DNA of 8,898 nucleotides from CAYUWK01 sp964580085 (GCA_964580085.1 CAZOJF010000020.1:1-8898); one strand, 5' to 3'. Positions 1 to 5,422 are shown, counted from the first letter of the stretch. Notes: generated by a model from the sequence alone, not told the origin. A program made the numbers and translations.

Positions 1-57
1 TACGAGAAAGAATATGAATATCTTGTGAAAACGAAAGAATTAAAAGAAATAAAATAA
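1..57 (+). CDS. 3' end of an upstream gene, cut by the window edge (18 codons)
   Basis: The first reading frame is open from the window edge and stops at TAA 55-57. It encodes a short Lys/Glu/Tyr-rich tail ending in KTKELKEIK. Nothing in these 18 residues identifies a family. A different frame downstream (18-101) encodes a convincing end of the PsbP-like domain found in the next gene. This tail may therefore be the out-of-frame product of a frameshift: KEYEY in this frame resembles the KIYKF that precedes the same region in the intact protein. The alternative is a normal gene end with no relation to the downstream remnant. Confidence 0.4.
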   Translation, partial: YEKEYEYLVKTKELKEIK

Positions 58-101
58 AAATTTTCAACCAAATACTTTCTACTTTTAGATTTTTAGAATA
101 A
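18..101 (+). pseudogene. C-terminal remnant of a PsbP-like domain, apparently frameshifted
   Basis: Frame 3 is open from 18 to TAA 99-101 and ends in FNQILSTFRFLE. This is nearly identical to the two domain ends of the next gene, FNQMLSTFKFIGE and FDQILSTFRFIE. At DNA level 67-92 is identical over 26 bases to 1831-1856. The frame is closed upstream by TGA at 15-17, and TGA is a normal stop here. Restoring one base near 19-22 would join the KEYEY of frame 1 to the SCEN of this frame, which parallels KIYKFSYC in the intact protein. I infer a tandem paralogue upstream that has either lost its frame or carries an assembly error. The bases also contain the spacer before the promoter of the next gene. 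Confidence 0.55.
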
Positions 102-102
102 G

Positions 103-108
103 TATAAT
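103..108 (+). promoter_or_regulatory. -10 box TATAAT, likely leaderless start
   Basis: A perfect TATAAT lies 8 bases before the ATG at 117, two bases after the stop of the upstream remnant. At this distance transcription would begin at or within a base or two of the ATG. There is no Shine-Dalgarno sequence and no recognisable -35 box. Confidence 0.5.
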
Positions 109-116
109 TAAATATT

Positions 117-1865
117 ATGAAAAAACAAAAAGGAGTCTCAACAACATTAAGTATTTTATTAATAGTTCTTTTAGTTACTATTCTTGGAGCAGCTATTGTT
201 TATAAATATTATTTAGTTTCGGAAGAGGGGACAATTAAAATAGAAACTAAAGACACAAAATGGAAGGATTATGAATTAGAAGAAATTAGCCAAGATTTTG
301 AATCTTCTGATTTTTATGACAGACATCTTATCGGGATTCAAGATAATGGTCAGCGTGATATTATTCTTCTAAGCATAAAAGAAGCACTTGGTGGATCAAA
401 AGATGATATAACTTGGTATCCTAAAAGAGTTTCTTTTCCTCCATATTCCTCAAAGATATTTTTTGTAAAATATTTATCAGAAACGGGCCACTCAATAGGT
501 TTAATTATGTTTGATGTTAAAAATTTGACTTTCGAGGAATTGACTGAGGTCGGAGAAATTTATCAAAATTATTATAATTATGAAAGCATTGTATCTGCTG
601 ATGGCTTTAAAATAGCCTCTCTGGGATATGATAAACTTTATTTATTAGATCTTCTTAATGATGAAGCTAAACTTTTAACAGAAGCAAAACAAGAGGAAGG
701 TTTTGATCTTATTTTTTGGCCAGCTAAAGAAACCCCTGACTTTATTTGGTTAGATAATAATACTATTCAATACCCAGTATATTCTATAGAGGGAATTTGG
801 GATCCTCCTATTGAAATAAGGCAAATTTCAACAGAAGGAGTAGAAAAAATTGTTGATGGCAAAACTATTAATTGGGGAACATATAGGAATGAAAAGTATG
901 GATTTGAGTTAAAATATCCGAAAGATTGGAAAACAACTATTAATGAATCCGGGATGTATCTTTTAACTGTTTTGTTTCAAAAAGTAGATACTACCCAAGA
1001 GAAATTCATTTTGCCTGGTGATTATCTAGAAGATGCAACTTATGATATTAGCTTAACAATAAAAAATAATCCTCAGAACTACTCAATTAAGGATTATCTT
1101 CTAGAGGATACTCCGCTTGAGTCGAGAGAAAAGACATGGGAAGAAGAATATAAAGAGATAATTATTGGAGACAATTTAAGAGGTATAAAATATACAATAT
1201 TTGCAGCACCTGCTTCTGGTTCTTGTACGATAGTAGCTATTTCTCACGACAACAAAATTTATAAGTTTTCTTATTGCGCCATAGCTCATTCAGAAACTCA
1301 TACTAAGTTTATAAAAGTTTTTAACCAGATGCTTTCTACTTTTAAGTTTATAGGGGAACCCCAAAGTGAAATTACTGATTGGCAAACTTATAGAAATGAA
1401 AAATATAAATTTGAGTTTAAATATCCTGAAGAATGGGAACTCTCAGAAATTTTTACAAGCTCAGATATATCCCCGTCATATATTGTACCCGAGCAAGATT
1501 TTTTACCTATTAATGTTGTTATAAGAAAAAGATCCGTGGGATTATATAACGAAGAAGATGGTCCAGGAATTTGCCTAGAGGGAGAAATAGCATGTGGCCT
1601 AGGCATTACTACCACTTTTAAGATTAGTAAAAAATATAATCAAGATTTCGAAAAAGAGTTAGCATCTCGTGGTCAAAGTCCAATATATAAAATCAAGATT
1701 GGAGGAGAAAATGCAGTAGAACATAGACTAGATGTAGCTCCAGGGAGTTTAATTTTAAGATGGCTATTAAGAGATGGCAAGGGTTTTGCATTTACTTCTA
1801 GCGCATCGTGCCAGGATGATTGTGAATTCGACCAAATACTTTCTACTTTTAGATTTATTGAGTAA
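117..1865 (+). CDS. Membrane-anchored extracytoplasmic protein with two tandem PsbP-like domains
   Basis: The 582-residue protein begins with MKKQKGVSTT and a hydrophobic helix at about 11-33, so it is probably anchored by its N-terminus with the rest outside the cytoplasm. Residues ~40-245 are a beta-rich region with propeller-like stretches (IASLGYDKLYLLDL, then a segment rich in W and D), without a firm family match. Two copies of one domain follow at about 253-414 and 422-582. Each opens with W-x-TYRNEKY-x-FE-x-KYP-x-x-W and closes with F-[ND]-Q-[MI]-L-STF-[KR]-FI. That opening is typical of PsbP-like domains of bacterial secreted proteins. Copy 1 has Cys at 370 and 387; copy 2 has Cys at 487, 493, 565 and 569. 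No enzyme motif is visible. The ATG at 117 is supported by the TATAAT 8 bases upstream and the complete signal anchor. The role is unknown; a ligand-binding or structural surface protein is an inference. Confidence 0.8.
   Translation: MKKQKGVSTTLSILLIVLLVTILGAAIVYKYYLVSEEGTIKIETKDTKWKDYELEEISQDFESSDFYDRHLIGIQDNGQRDIILLSIKEALGGSKDDITWYPKRVSFPPYSSKIFFVKYLSETGHSIGLIMFDVKNLTFEELTEVGEIYQNYYNYESIVSADGFKIASLGYDKLYLLDLLNDEAKLLTEAKQEEGFDLIFWPAKETPDFIWLDNNTIQYPVYSIEGIWDPPIEIRQISTEGVEKIVDGKTINWGTYRNEKYGFELKYPKDWKTTINESGMYLLTVLFQKVDTTQEKFILPGDYLEDATYDISLTIKNNPQNYSIKDYLLEDTPLESREKTWEEEYKEIIIGDNLRGIKYTIFAAPASGSCTIVAISHDNKIYKFSYCAIAHSETHTKFIKVFNQMLSTFKFIGEPQSEITDWQTYRNEKYKFEFKYPEEWELSEIFTSSDISPSYIVPEQDFLPINVVIRKRSVGLYNEEDGPGICLEGEIACGLGITTTFKISKKYNQDFEKELASRGQSPIYKIKIGGENAVEHRLDVAPGSLILRWLLRDGKGFAFTSSASCQDDCEFDQILSTFRFIE
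873..1358 (+). repeat. PsbP-like domain, copy 1 of an intragenic tandem duplication
   Basis: Codons 253-414. The opening TYRNEKYGFELKYPKDW and the closing FNQMLSTFKFIGE match copy 2 closely, while the middle has diverged in length and sequence. The DNA of the opening still matches copy 2 at most positions. Confidence 0.75.
1380..1862 (+). repeat. PsbP-like domain, copy 2 of an intragenic tandem duplication
   Basis: Codons 422-582. It opens with TYRNEKYKFEFKYPEEW and closes with FDQILSTFRFIE. The last 26 matching bases (1831-1856) are identical to 67-92 upstream of the gene, so a third copy of this domain end lies just outside the gene. Confidence 0.75.
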
Positions 1866-1906
1866 AATAGGTTCTAACATCGTCCACAACCCGTAGCAAA
1901 TTAAAA

Positions 1907-1932
1907 TTGTCTTTTTATCTAAGTGGTTTTTT
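1907..1932 (+). terminator. Weak terminator hairpin, degenerate copy of the module
   Basis: TTGTCT and AAGTGG stand where other copies have CGTCT and AGACG. Pairing is mostly U-G wobble with one mismatch, then a run of T at 1927-1932. It is placed right for ending the gene at 117-1865 but should be less stable than the other copies. Confidence 0.35.
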
Positions 1933-1934
1933 GG

Positions 1935-1940
1935 TATAAT
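1935..1940 (+). promoter_or_regulatory. -10 box TATAAT abutting the terminator T-tract
   Basis: TATAAT begins two bases after the T-tract of the module and 53 bases before the ATG at 1988. A second box, TAAAAT at 1968-1973, lies 14 bases before the ATG and could serve instead. No Shine-Dalgarno sequence precedes the ATG. Confidence 0.4.
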
Positions 1941-1987
1941 AATAAAAAGCAAAGGTTTATAAAATTCTAAAATAACAATTATTTATT

Positions 1988-2737
1988 ATGTTAAAATTAA
2001 CAGAATTCAAAAAAATTTTCCTTTTTGGCCTAATCGGAAGTTTAATAATTTCAGCTTTAGTTGCTGTAGTTACCGTTCTTATCGGAGAATTTAATGAAAT
2101 ATTTGGCAGAGTATTACTGACTCTTTTAATGGTTATTACTCATTCATTAATTAGTTTAGTTTTTATATGGAATGATGAAAAACAAAATACATTTGAAAAA
2201 TTAAGTTTTTTTATTAATGTTGTATTCACTCTTATAGTAATTAGTTTTTTCACCTCTATTTTCGGCATCTGGAAGATGGTTCCAGGAGAAGCAGTTTGGC
2301 ATTTATATCAAACTTATTTTGTAATTGGTTTTGCTTCTCTTCATGGAGATATTTTATCTAAAGCATTACGTAAGAAAAAATATATAGACATAATTGTCTA
2401 TATAAACTATGTTTTTATAGGCATAATAGTCCTGATGTTACAGCCAATAATATATACAAGTAATGCTACAAAAGTTTTGGGAGAAATGTTTTTTAGAATT
2501 TTAGCTGCAGTTAGTATAATTGATGGAACCTTAAGTATTCTCACAATTATTTTTTATAAACTCTATATGCACAAACACCCAGAAATACAAGATTCTCTTC
2601 AGGGTAATTTACAAGGACAAGCAAACCCAAAAAAAAGATTGAGTATTTGGGTATGGATTTTAATAATTTATTTGGCTCTCCAAATAATTTTTCCTTTGAT
2701 ATTTTACGTATTTGGATCGTTATCTAAGTTATTTTAG
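1988..2737 (+). CDS. Polytopic membrane protein of unknown family
   Basis: The 249-residue product is almost entirely hydrophobic helices. Likely membrane segments are at about 10-32, 41-61, 73-94, 104-120, 133-152, 165-190 and 219-243, giving about seven. The loop at 191-217 is hydrophilic and ends in NPKKRLS before the last helix. The N-terminus is short and has no signal peptide apart from the first helix. I see no motif of a known transporter, enzyme or channel, and do not recognise the family. It stands alone, with repeat elements and promoters on both sides, so it is probably a single-gene transcript. The ATG at 1988 lies directly before the first amphipathic stretch and no better start is visible. 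Confidence 0.7.
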   Translation: MLKLTEFKKIFLFGLIGSLIISALVAVVTVLIGEFNEIFGRVLLTLLMVITHSLISLVFIWNDEKQNTFEKLSFFINVVFTLIVISFFTSIFGIWKMVPGEAVWHLYQTYFVIGFASLHGDILSKALRKKKYIDIIVYINYVFIGIIVLMLQPIIYTSNATKVLGEMFFRILAAVSIIDGTLSILTIIFYKLYMHKHPEIQDSLQGNLQGQANPKKRLSIWVWILIIYLALQIIFPLIFYVFGSLSKLF

Positions 2738-2887
2738 TAATTTTTCTGGGCAATATAATATTATTTATTGATTCAGCAATTTACAAATACTGATTTTTAA
2801 TTAACTAATACTCTAAAAGGCTCAATCTCTTCCTTCGTTTTTATAAAACAGGTTCTAATGTCGTCCACGACCCGCAGTAAGCAAAAA

Positions 2888-2913
2888 TCGTCTTTTTATT
2901 CAGACGGTTTTTT
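2888..2913 (+). terminator. Rho-independent terminator
   Basis: CGTCT (2889-2893) pairs with AGACG (2902-2906) around an 8-base T-rich loop. The T-tract at 2908-2913 can pair with the A-run at 2883-2887, lengthening the stem and making a bidirectional terminator possible. It would end the transcript of the membrane protein gene at 1988-2737. The -10 box of the next gene follows within three bases. Confidence 0.65.
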
Positions 2914-2915
2914 GA

Positions 2916-2921
2916 TAGAAT
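2916..2921 (+). promoter_or_regulatory. -10 box TAGAAT, likely leaderless start
   Basis: TAGAAT ends 7 bases before the ATG at 2929, so transcription should start at about the A of the ATG. The -35 position falls inside the preceding terminator hairpin, so terminator and promoter overlap. Confidence 0.5.
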
Positions 2922-2928
2922 AAATATT

Positions 2929-3420
2929 ATGAATAAGGAAATTATTTTAATTATTATCTTTTCATTAATTCTACTTATTCTCATTAGTTTAACTTATTTA
3001 TTATTTTTTATAAGTAAAAACAACCAAAAACAAACTCAGTTGTGTTTTAGAAATGATTGTTTTAATGTTGAGCTAGCCTTAACTCCAAAAGAAAGAGAAC
3101 AAGGATTAATGTTCAGAAATTACTTAGGAGAGAACGAAGGAATGCTTTTTATTTTTGCAGAGGAAGAAGAATACAGTTTTTGGATGAAAAATACTCTAAT
3201 TTCTTTGGACATAATATGGCTTAATAAAGATAAAGAAGTGGTTTTCGTAAGTAAGAACAATCAGCCTTGTAAAAATGATGAATGCCCCAAAATTAGTTCT
3301 AGTCAAAAGGCAAAATACGTTTTAGAGCTAAATAAAGGGATAGCAGATAAAATTGGTTTAGAGATCGGGGATAGGGCAAATTTTAACATAGAACAAATAT
3401 TATCTTATAATATAGATTGA
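2929..3420 (+). CDS. Membrane-anchored DUF192 family protein
   Basis: The 163-residue protein has an N-terminal membrane helix at about 5-28, then a DUF192 (COG1430) domain filling residues ~40-155. The family hallmarks are all present: GLMFR at 59-63, GMLF-x-F at 71-76, FWMKNTLISLDIIW at 84-97, and YVLEL-x-x-G at 130-137. Domain length is normal for the family. Four cysteines (39, 44, 114, 119), the last two in PCKNDECP, could form disulfides outside the membrane. DUF192 proteins are small beta-barrel proteins, often exported; their biochemical role is not established. The start is fixed by the -10 box 7 bases upstream and by the anchor. The gene stands alone between promoter modules. Confidence 0.88.
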   Translation: MNKEIILIIIFSLILLILISLTYLLFFISKNNQKQTQLCFRNDCFNVELALTPKEREQGLMFRNYLGENEGMLFIFAEEEEYSFWMKNTLISLDIIWLNKDKEVVFVSKNNQPCKNDECPKISSSQKAKYVLELNKGIADKIGLEIGDRANFNIEQILSYNID

Positions 3421-3454
3421 ATGAATCAAAATAAGTAACTAAGTAATTTTTTGA

Positions 3455-3460
3455 TAAAAT
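3455..3460 (+). promoter_or_regulatory. -10 box TAAAAT, likely leaderless start
   Basis: It lies after a T-tract (3447-3452) in the context TTTTTTGATAAAAT, the same layout as at 2908-2921. It ends 7 bases before the ATG at 3468. No convincing stem precedes this T-tract, so termination of the upstream gene here is uncertain. Confidence 0.45.
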
Positions 3461-3467
3461 AAAATAT

Positions 3468-3929
3468 ATGGGGAAAAATAATTCAAGTGATTTTATAAAC
3501 TTTGGAACATATATAGCAGAAGAAGTTGATATATTAAAATCCGAGTTCAAAAAAGTAGGAATTCCTGTAAAAGTTCTCTATCCGGGGACCAATATTGGTA
3601 AAGAATCCACAGCTGAAGCAAAATGGACTGCCTATACGCTTTTAATTCCTACTAAAGACTGTGAAACTGCTTTTAAAATATGTGAAAGATTGAATATCAA
3701 AGCCAGATATAAAATTCCTGTACCTAGGTTTCTTTATACAAAAGTCAACCGTTATATTTTTGGCGCACTTCTTTTTTTATTTTTAGTTATTATATTGGGA
3801 AGTTTAGGAATAATAAAAAACACATCATTTTTTGCTATAACCATCAGTATATTATCTTTTAGTTATATTTTGTTTCTAGCCATTACTAGTTATAAAATTA
3901 TTAAAAATTCATTTAAAAAAGACAACTGA
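3468..3929 (+). CDS. DUF2007-like domain protein with two C-terminal membrane helices
   Basis: Residues ~14-84 resemble the DUF2007 domain (putative signal-transducing protein related in fold to PII). An AEEVDILKSEFKKVGIPVKV helix-strand is followed by KWTAYTLLIPTKDCETAFKI, with the usual pattern of a strand ending in P and a helix starting with the D/E-A residues. A spacer with PVPRFLY leads to two membrane helices at about 97-116 and 120-143 and a basic tail. The soluble part is therefore likely cytoplasmic and tethered to the membrane. The family match is by eye and DUF2007 function is unsettled, so no role is assigned. The start is supported by the TAAAAT box 7 bases upstream. Confidence 0.7.
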   Translation: MGKNNSSDFINFGTYIAEEVDILKSEFKKVGIPVKVLYPGTNIGKESTAEAKWTAYTLLIPTKDCETAFKICERLNIKARYKIPVPRFLYTKVNRYIFGALLFLFLVIILGSLGIIKNTSFFAITISILSFSYILFLAITSYKIIKNSFKKDN

Positions 3930-3940
3930 GTTTTAATCTT

Positions 3941-4015
3941 AAATAGGCTCTAATATTATTCTCCATGCTCATAACAAATGAAGATCGCCTTATTCAGGCG
4001 GTTTTTGTAAAACTG
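3941..4015 (+). repeat. Intergenic repeat element, diverged copy 3
   Basis: It keeps GGCTCTAAT at the start and the hairpin module at the end. The middle has diverged and gained about two bases relative to copies 1 and 2. The remainder of the gap to 4086 is AT-rich and holds the promoter of the next gene. Confidence 0.5.
3984..4006 (+). terminator. Rho-independent terminator
   Basis: CGCCT (3986-3990) pairs perfectly with AGGCG (3996-4000) around a 5-base loop, followed by G and five T. Compared with the copy at 2889-2906 the middle T-A pair is changed to C-G on both sides. This compensatory change supports selection on the RNA stem. Confidence 0.7.
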
Positions 4016-4066
4016 TATATTATATTGCAATACATAAATAAATAAGTTATCTTTAGATAAGAGTTT

Positions 4067-4072
4067 TATAAT
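4067..4072 (+). promoter_or_regulatory. -10 box TATAAT for the DUF5674 operon
   Basis: A perfect TATAAT ends 14 bases before the ATG at 4087, predicting a leader of only a few bases. No -35 consensus is visible at the right distance. Confidence 0.45.
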
Positions 4073-4086
4073 ATGTTTGGAAAATT

Positions 4087-4428
4087 ATGGAGGTAATAAC
4101 CAATAAAATTTTAGTAAAGGAGCTTAAAAAAATGGCTGATAAGATGTTTGGTAATTTAGTCAAAGGTGTAGTTGATATAGAAAAAGAAGTAATGGCGGTT
4201 AATGGTGAACTTCATGCAGATGAACAAGCTTTATTAATTGAAAATGGCTCTAAACAAGAAAATCTTTGGGGAATTAATATTTATCTAGAAAAAATTGACC
4301 AAGATTTTATTGAGTTTGATTCTGTTATTAATATTAGACCTTCTCAACAAAACCGTAGTCGGGGAGTAGATAATCCTGAAATTAGAGAAAAAATTATAAA
4401 AATAGTAAATAAATTAATAGAAAAATGA
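4087..4428 (+). CDS. DUF5674 family protein
   Basis: The 113-residue protein matches what I know of DUF5674, a small family common in Patescibacteria. Hallmarks in order are FGNLVKGVVDIEKEVMAV (21-38), GELHADEQALLIENGS (40-55), QENLWGINIY (57-66), FDSVINIRP (77-85) and SRGVDN (91-96). It is soluble, without signal or membrane segment. The conserved His43, Asp45, Glu46 and Arg84 could be a functional site, but no activity is known to me. A second ATG at 4132 (codon 16) is preceded by AAGGAG, one of the few Shine-Dalgarno-like sequences in the window. I keep the start at 4087 because family members normally include the preceding LKKMA helix and the -10 box suits it. The stop overlaps the next start by 4 bases, so the two proteins are probably made together. 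Confidence 0.82.
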   Translation: MEVITNKILVKELKKMADKMFGNLVKGVVDIEKEVMAVNGELHADEQALLIENGSKQENLWGINIYLEKIDQDFIEFDSVINIRPSQQNRSRGVDNPEIREKIIKIVNKLIEK

Positions 4429-4757
4429 GTTTTCAACATTTAGAACTTAGCCAAGGAAGATGGAAAAAACTTTCTTTCTTTGAACAAATGGCAAACATTG
4501 GCAGCGAAGTAGAAAGAGCTATTAATTGGAAAAATAAGAATAATACAGAATATAGTCAACTAGCTTTTGAACGAGCATTGGAGTTAATGAATCTAACAAT
4601 AGCAGATAAAAAAAACCATGGACGTCTGCGAGAGTTAACAAGAGTACAAGAGAATTTTATTGATTATTTTGCTTGTGGCAATAATTATTCTTCTTCAGAA
4701 GAAAATTGGAAAAATTATTTTTATTCCTTTGCTCTGGCTGCCAAAATAAATGTTTAA
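4425..4757 (+). CDS. Conserved helical protein, translationally coupled to the DUF5674 gene
   Basis: The start overlaps the previous stop in ATGA (4425-4428), which implies coupled translation. The 110-residue product is predicted to be soluble and mostly helical. Recognisable conserved-looking blocks are LSQGRWKKLSFFEQMANIGS (8-27), VERAINWKNKNN (29-40), AFERALELMNLTIAD (47-61) and RELTRVQENFIDYF (69-82). I recall proteins with these blocks beside DUF5674 genes in Patescibacteria but cannot name a family. The helical bundle size resembles HEPN or four-helix-bundle partners, yet the HEPN R-x4-6-H motif is absent. A partner of the DUF5674 protein, possibly as a two-component complex, is an inference from the overlap. 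Confidence 0.75.
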   Translation: MSFQHLELSQGRWKKLSFFEQMANIGSEVERAINWKNKNNTEYSQLAFERALELMNLTIADKKNHGRLRELTRVQENFIDYFACGNNYSSSEENWKNYFYSFALAAKINV

Positions 4758-4826
4758 TTTTAAAAGAAAACATTAATTAGCAATTAATTTAGAAAAGCGT
4801 TTCACAACTGAAACTATAATAAAAAA

Positions 4827-4853
4827 TCGTCTTTTTATTCAGGCGGTTTTTTT
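4827..4853 (+). terminator. Rho-independent terminator
   Basis: CGTCT (4828-4832) pairs with AGGCG (4841-4845), with one U-G wobble, around an 8-base loop and followed by seven T. It ends the DUF5674 operon. Upstream in the same gap are two further small inverted repeats: ATTAATT/AATTAAT at 4772-4788 and GTTTCA/TGAAAC at 4799-4814. The bases CACAAC (4803-4808 region) recall the equivalent part of the long repeat element, so this may be a worn copy. Confidence 0.65.
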
Positions 4854-4864
4854 GATATATGGAC

Positions 4865-4893
4865 TTGACAAGAAATTTTAAAGAAGTTAAACT
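4865..4893 (+). promoter_or_regulatory. Promoter of the toxin-antitoxin operon
   Basis: A perfect -35 TTGACA (4865-4870) is followed after 17 bases by a -10 TAAACT (4888-4893, 4 of 6 matches). It is the only consensus -35 I see in the window. The -10 lies inside the first operator-like repeat, so a bound repressor would block polymerase. Confidence 0.65.
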
Positions 4894-4918
4894 TAAGGTG
4901 AACAAAAGTTAAACTTAA
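4884..4918 (+). promoter_or_regulatory. Operator-like pair of palindromic repeats
   Basis: AAGTTAAACTTAA occurs exactly twice, at 4884-4896 and 4906-4918, with starts 22 bases apart, about two turns of the helix. Each contains AAGTT-A-AACTT, an inverted repeat around one base. The first covers the -10 and the second lies just before the antitoxin ATG. This is the usual arrangement for autorepression by an antitoxin or toxin-antitoxin complex; binding is inferred. Confidence 0.6.
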
Positions 4919-4922
4919 AATT

Positions 4923-5135
4923 ATGGAAAATATTATAAATCTCAAAAATTTAAGAGAGAATATGCAAGAGTATGCCCAAGAAATTAAAAGGGGGCGCTCT
5001 TTTATTGTCTTTAAAAAATCTAAACCATTATTTAAAATTTCTCCTATCGATGAGTCTCCCTGGGAGGAAGTTATAGATTTTACTAAAATAAAAAAAGGGG
5101 GAGTTGATCTTAAAGAATTATTGAAACGAATATAA
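4923..5135 (+). CDS. Phd/YefM-like antitoxin of a type II toxin-antitoxin pair
   Basis: The 70-residue protein has the layout of Phd/YefM antitoxins. An N-terminal dimerisation and DNA-binding part contains NLKNLRENMQEYAQEIKRG (6-24), then the strand pair SFIVFKKSKPLFKISPID (26-43). A C-terminal tail (44-70) would wrap the toxin. SPWEEVIDFTKIKKGGVD in the tail is a familiar variant in Patescibacteria. It would neutralise the toxin encoded 9 bases downstream and repress its own promoter by binding the paired AAGTTAAACTT repeats. No Shine-Dalgarno sequence precedes the ATG. Confidence 0.82.
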   Translation: MENIINLKNLRENMQEYAQEIKRGRSFIVFKKSKPLFKISPIDESPWEEVIDFTKIKKGGVDLKELLKRI

Positions 5136-5144
5136 TTATTTTAT

Positions 5145-5396
5145 ATGGATAAGATCGAAAAAGCATTAAACAAATTAAGTTCTGGAGAAAGAAAAAAACT
5201 CAAAAAGATTCTTATCCAGATAGACAGAAAAGATTTTCAAAATCTGAATCTGAAAAAGCTAAAAGGGAGAAATGATGTTTTTCGTATTCGTAAAAGTAAC
5301 ATACGTATTATTTTTCGTAAGATTGATAACTCTATCAAAATCCTAAGCATAGAACGCCGAAGCAGTAAGACCTATAATAAGATGAGAAATAAATAA
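5145..5396 (+). CDS. RelE/ParE-superfamily toxin
   Basis: The 83-residue protein starts 9 bases after the antitoxin stop. After two N-terminal helices it has the RelE/ParE core: LKKLKGRNDVFRIRKSNIRI (36-55) followed by IIFRKIDNSIKILSIERR. Arg47, Arg49, Arg54, Arg71-72 and Tyr77 stand where RelE-type mRNA interferases carry their basic and aromatic residues, so ribosome-dependent mRNA cleavage is plausible. ParE-type gyrase inhibition cannot be excluded. The C-terminus YNKMRNK is complete. A TATAAT at 5131-5136 overlaps the antitoxin stop and ends 8 bases before this ATG, the spacing of the leaderless promoters elsewhere here. It may allow separate toxin transcription or be chance in AT-rich DNA. 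Confidence 0.82.
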   Translation: MDKIEKALNKLSSGERKKLKKILIQIDRKDFQNLNLKKLKGRNDVFRIRKSNIRIIFRKIDNSIKILSIERRSSKTYNKMRNK

Positions 5397-5422
5397 TTAA
5401 TAATATAATTACAACTAATACA

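Larger units (their letters stand above)
1866..1943 (+). repeat. Intergenic repeat element, copy 1
   Basis: It starts directly after the stop at 1863-1865. It contains GGTTCTAACATCGTCCACAA, then CCCGTAGCAA, then a degenerate hairpin and T-tract, and ends in a TATAAT promoter. It aligns with 2847-2925 over its whole length, with scattered transitions. A weaker copy is at 3941-4015. Confidence 0.7.
2847..2925 (+). repeat. Intergenic repeat element, copy 2
   Basis: GGTTCTAATGTCGTCCACGA is followed by CCCGCAGTAA, a strong hairpin and T-tract, and a -10 box. It matches copy 1 at 1866-1943 nearly base for base; within the conserved core the differences are transitions. The internal GTCG/CGAC can pair around a 4-base loop. 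The preceding 2738-2846 is AT-rich and shows nothing I can name, apart from a minus-strand open frame that continues out of the repeat. Confidence 0.7.

Noticed and set aside
15..17. TGA recoded as glycine, which would extend the upstream remnant
   Set aside because: TGA ends intact genes at 3420, 3929 and 4428, so the standard bacterial code applies.
1388..1615. Minus-strand open frame inside the PsbP-like gene
   Set aside because: It lies wholly antisense to a well-supported coding domain and encodes nothing recognisable.
1767..1952. Minus-strand open frame over the end of the PsbP-like gene and the repeat element
   Set aside because: Its frame differs from the LLRVVDDVRT reading shared by the two repeat copies, and half of it is antisense to coding sequence.
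3421..3438. Five-codon frame directly after the DUF192 gene
   Set aside because: It is too short, has no initiation signal, and is expected by chance in AT-rich DNA.
4425..4757. HEPN ribonuclease assignment for the helical protein
   Set aside because: The R-x4-6-H motif is missing, and helical content alone is not enough.
4799..4814. GTTTCACAACTGAAAC as a CRISPR repeat
   Set aside because: It occurs once, without spacers or cas genes.
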